From the NCBI GenBank assembly GCA_001782975.1, contig MFQD01000024.1, positions 1 through 5,553 on the forward strand: 5,553 nucleotides of DNA, in the 5' to 3' direction. The notes under the pieces are model-generated. The model saw only the letters and a list, made by a program, of their open reading frames with translations. It was not told the DNA's origin and made no database searches. Source of the stretch: Candidatus Magasanikbacteria bacterium RIFCSPHIGHO2_02_FULL_50_9b. Its GTDB lineage: Bacteria; Patescibacteriota; Patescibacteriia; Magasanikbacterales; 2-02-FULL-50-9b. Made by a program: the position numbers and the translations under genes. This document shows positions 4,068 through 5,553 of this stretch, piece by piece; position 1 is the first letter of the stretch, and each line of letters starts with the position of its first letter.

Positions 4068-5553
4068 TTATTTTTTCGCGCCAACGAGCAGATTTCCATC
4101 GGTCACAATTTCATGCAGCTCATCAACTTCGCGTGGCAAGCCAGTAATGATCAAATTTCGCGCACCGAATGTGACCGGAGACAATAATTTTGACGATTGC
4201 TCGAGCGGGTGTTGCTCTGTTTTTGCAAATTGCATGACGCCAGCTGTCAATCCATCAACTTTTTTAAATGAAACCATTTCCTGTGGCGCTGGAATTGCGA
4301 GCGCAACTGCTGTCGGTGCGCTGCTTTGATTCGCCGTTGCCGCTGCGACTGGTGTCAGCAGCGTTGCAGCAACACCAACTGGTTTTTCTACGCTTGGCAC
4401 CAATTGTTTTGCAACATATTGCGGGTCTGCAACTGACGCCGCCTTAGTTTCACTTGAAACCGCAGGCTGCTGCTGTGCGGACGCCGTGGTTTCGACTGTT
4501 TGTTGCTCAACAACAAGTAATAAATCCGTTGCCACGACACCAGATTCGGTCTCATCAGTCACCTGAATGGGTTGTGACGTTAATTTTTCATGCCCCGCAT
4601 GCTCAACCATGACGTAGTATGTGTTCTTCCCAACAAGAAACGCGTAGCGGCCTTTTGAATCAGTGACTTGTGTTTCAAGCAGCTTGTTGTACTGCATGTC
4701 AAAAATACGAACCACGGCTTTTTCAATTGGCGCATGCGATTTTGCATCATAGATCACGCCCCAACTGTGCGGTTTCCCGTGTTGTGCAAGTCGGCGAAAC
4801 AGAAACAGGCTGCCGATGTGGCCAACCAAAAACGCGCCAACAAGTGGTGTCGGTGTCACAACAAATGAAACCGTGGTCAAAATCACGCCACCCAAACTGG
4901 CGATGGCCGCAATATGTTTCTTCGCTGCATCCTTCAGCACGCTTGCAAGCGGCAAAACTGAACCAACCGGATCTGCAGGCATGTTGTTCTGAATCGCTGA
5001 CGGCTCTGTTAATGGAAGCGCGCCACCCGTGTACAAATCAGCATATTTGCCATCTTCGGTTTTGCCCTTCATATATACGGTTGGAAAAATGAATTCCGGC
5101 TTGGTCATCTCGACGGTATATTCGCCGGGCTGCGCAAAAAATTGGTAGCGCCCGAGCCGATCCGTTACGCGCGATTGTACGACGCGACCCTGCTTCGCAT
5201 CAATCAGCCGAACGACCGCAAGATCAAGTGGCATTTTTGTTATCGCATTGTATACCACTCCCCATCCTTTTTTCCGACGACGCATCAGCAGGGTGAGTGG
5301 TTGCGTGAACAAAAATTTGAAATATATAAGTACTTGAGAACCTTGCACCGCACTGCCAACTGATGCGGCAGCAACTGCAGCTGTTGTTGGCACCACCGCA
5401 ATTGTGTTTGCAGCCTGCACTTCCGGTTTGTCTGCAACGGCACGCGCTGCTCGCGCTGCACGAACGGTTGTTTGTCCTACTTGCTTTAACGCCTTTTTCG
5501 CCGTATCAATTGCGACAAGCGCAGCGCCCGCAACACCATCGCGTGTTTCTGAC
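4068..5553 (-). CDS. Membrane protein with two carboxypeptidase-regulatory-like (Cna-B/CarboxypepD_reg type) modules; 5' end off the window
   Basis: The frame is open from the right edge to TAA at 4070-4068, giving 494 residues; the true start lies beyond 5553 (residue 1 here is codon 5552-5550). Residues 1-70 are Ala-rich with basic patches. Membrane segment 1 is about 73-90, followed by RRRKK. Module 1 (about 95-159) and module 2 (about 262-330) share the pattern of a WGVVYNA or WGVIYDA strand, P-(L/I)-x-x-AVVR, then QSRVTDRLGRYQF or ETQVTDSKGRYAF, and a following YTV or YYV strand. This is typical of CarboxypepD_reg/Cna-B beta-sandwich repeats. Two membrane helices joined by TPTP (about 214-232 and 234-252) separate them and end in FRRL. 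A Gln/Thr/Ala/Pro-rich linker (about 349-425) leads to a small C-terminal region. Such modules usually act in binding or as spacers; no catalytic site is visible. The module assignment is by recalled pattern. The next gene downstream (ending at 2297) starts 136 bases away with its own promoter, and no clear terminator separates them. Confidence 0.85.
   Translation of the reverse strand, partial: SETRDGVAGAALVAIDTAKKALKQVGQTTVRAARAARAVADKPEVQAANTIAVVPTTAAVAAASVGSAVQGSQVLIYFKFLFTQPLTLLMRRRKKGWGVVYNAITKMPLDLAVVRLIDAKQGRVVQSRVTDRLGRYQFFAQPGEYTVEMTKPEFIFPTVYMKGKTEDGKYADLYTGGALPLTEPSAIQNNMPADPVGSVLPLASVLKDAAKKHIAAIASLGGVILTTVSFVVTPTPLVGAFLVGHIGSLFLFRRLAQHGKPHSWGVIYDAKSHAPIEKAVVRIFDMQYNKLLETQVTDSKGRYAFLVGKNTYYVMVEHAGHEKLTSQPIQVTDETESGVVATDLLLVVEQQTVETTASAQQQPAVSSETKAASVADPQYVAKQLVPSVEKPVGVAATLLTPVAAATANQSSAPTAVALAIPAPQEMVSFKKVDGLTAGVMQFAKTEQHPLEQSSKLLSPVTFGARNLIITGLPREVDELHEIVTDGNLLVGAKK

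Noticed and set aside
5418..5420. GTG as the start of the right-hand membrane protein
   Set aside because: The same frame continues open for 44 more codons to the window edge, with Ala-rich protein-like composition, so the gene is 5' partial.

Overview
The window reads like part of a chromosome of an uncultivated, reduced bacterium, most probably of the Candidate Phyla Radiation (Patescibacteria). This placement is an inference from style: most genes are of unknown function, a Xer-type recombinase is present, and there are low-complexity secreted proteins and membrane-tethered carboxypeptidase-regulatory-like modules. No marker gene fixes the phylum. TGA is used as a normal stop (ends of the genes at 676 and 2241), so the UGA=Gly code of Gracilibacteria/SR1 does not apply. 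I see no clear Shine-Dalgarno sequence before any of the starts.

Layout, left to right: (1) 1-692, minus strand, the first 230 codons of a Xer-family tyrosine recombinase whose C-terminal catalytic half lies off the left edge. (2) 676-1821, minus strand, a 381-residue protein I do not recognise; it overlaps the recombinase start by 17 bases, so the two are probably one transcript. An extended -10 promoter sits directly before its ATG, implying a leaderless mRNA. (3) 1843-2241, plus strand, divergent, a 132-residue multi-pass membrane protein resembling the YjdF/DUF2238 family. (4) 2224-2256, a perfect hairpin with A and T tracts on its two sides, able to stop transcription from both sides between convergent genes. 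(5) 2297-3931, minus strand, a 544-residue secreted protein: signal peptide, Pro/Gly/Met repeats, a long Gly/Gln/Met-rich disordered region built from duplicated blocks, then a long alpha-helical domain. (6) 3932-4067, intergenic, with a near-consensus promoter for the secreted protein, a small leader hairpin and DnaA-box-like motifs. (7) 4068-5553, minus strand, the C-terminal 494 residues of a membrane protein with two related beta-sandwich modules, each placed right after a membrane segment; its start lies beyond the right edge.

The two right-hand genes both encode cell-envelope proteins and lie in tandem, but the secreted protein has its own strong promoter, so shared function is only a possibility. 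The left-hand pair (unknown protein plus recombinase) forms a separate transcription unit. I did not find a CRISPR array, insertion sequence, tRNA or rRNA. The best candidates for something undescribed are the Gly/Gln/Met repeat protein, the membrane protein with paired and apparently cytoplasmic beta-sandwich modules, and the unknown gene overlapping the recombinase.
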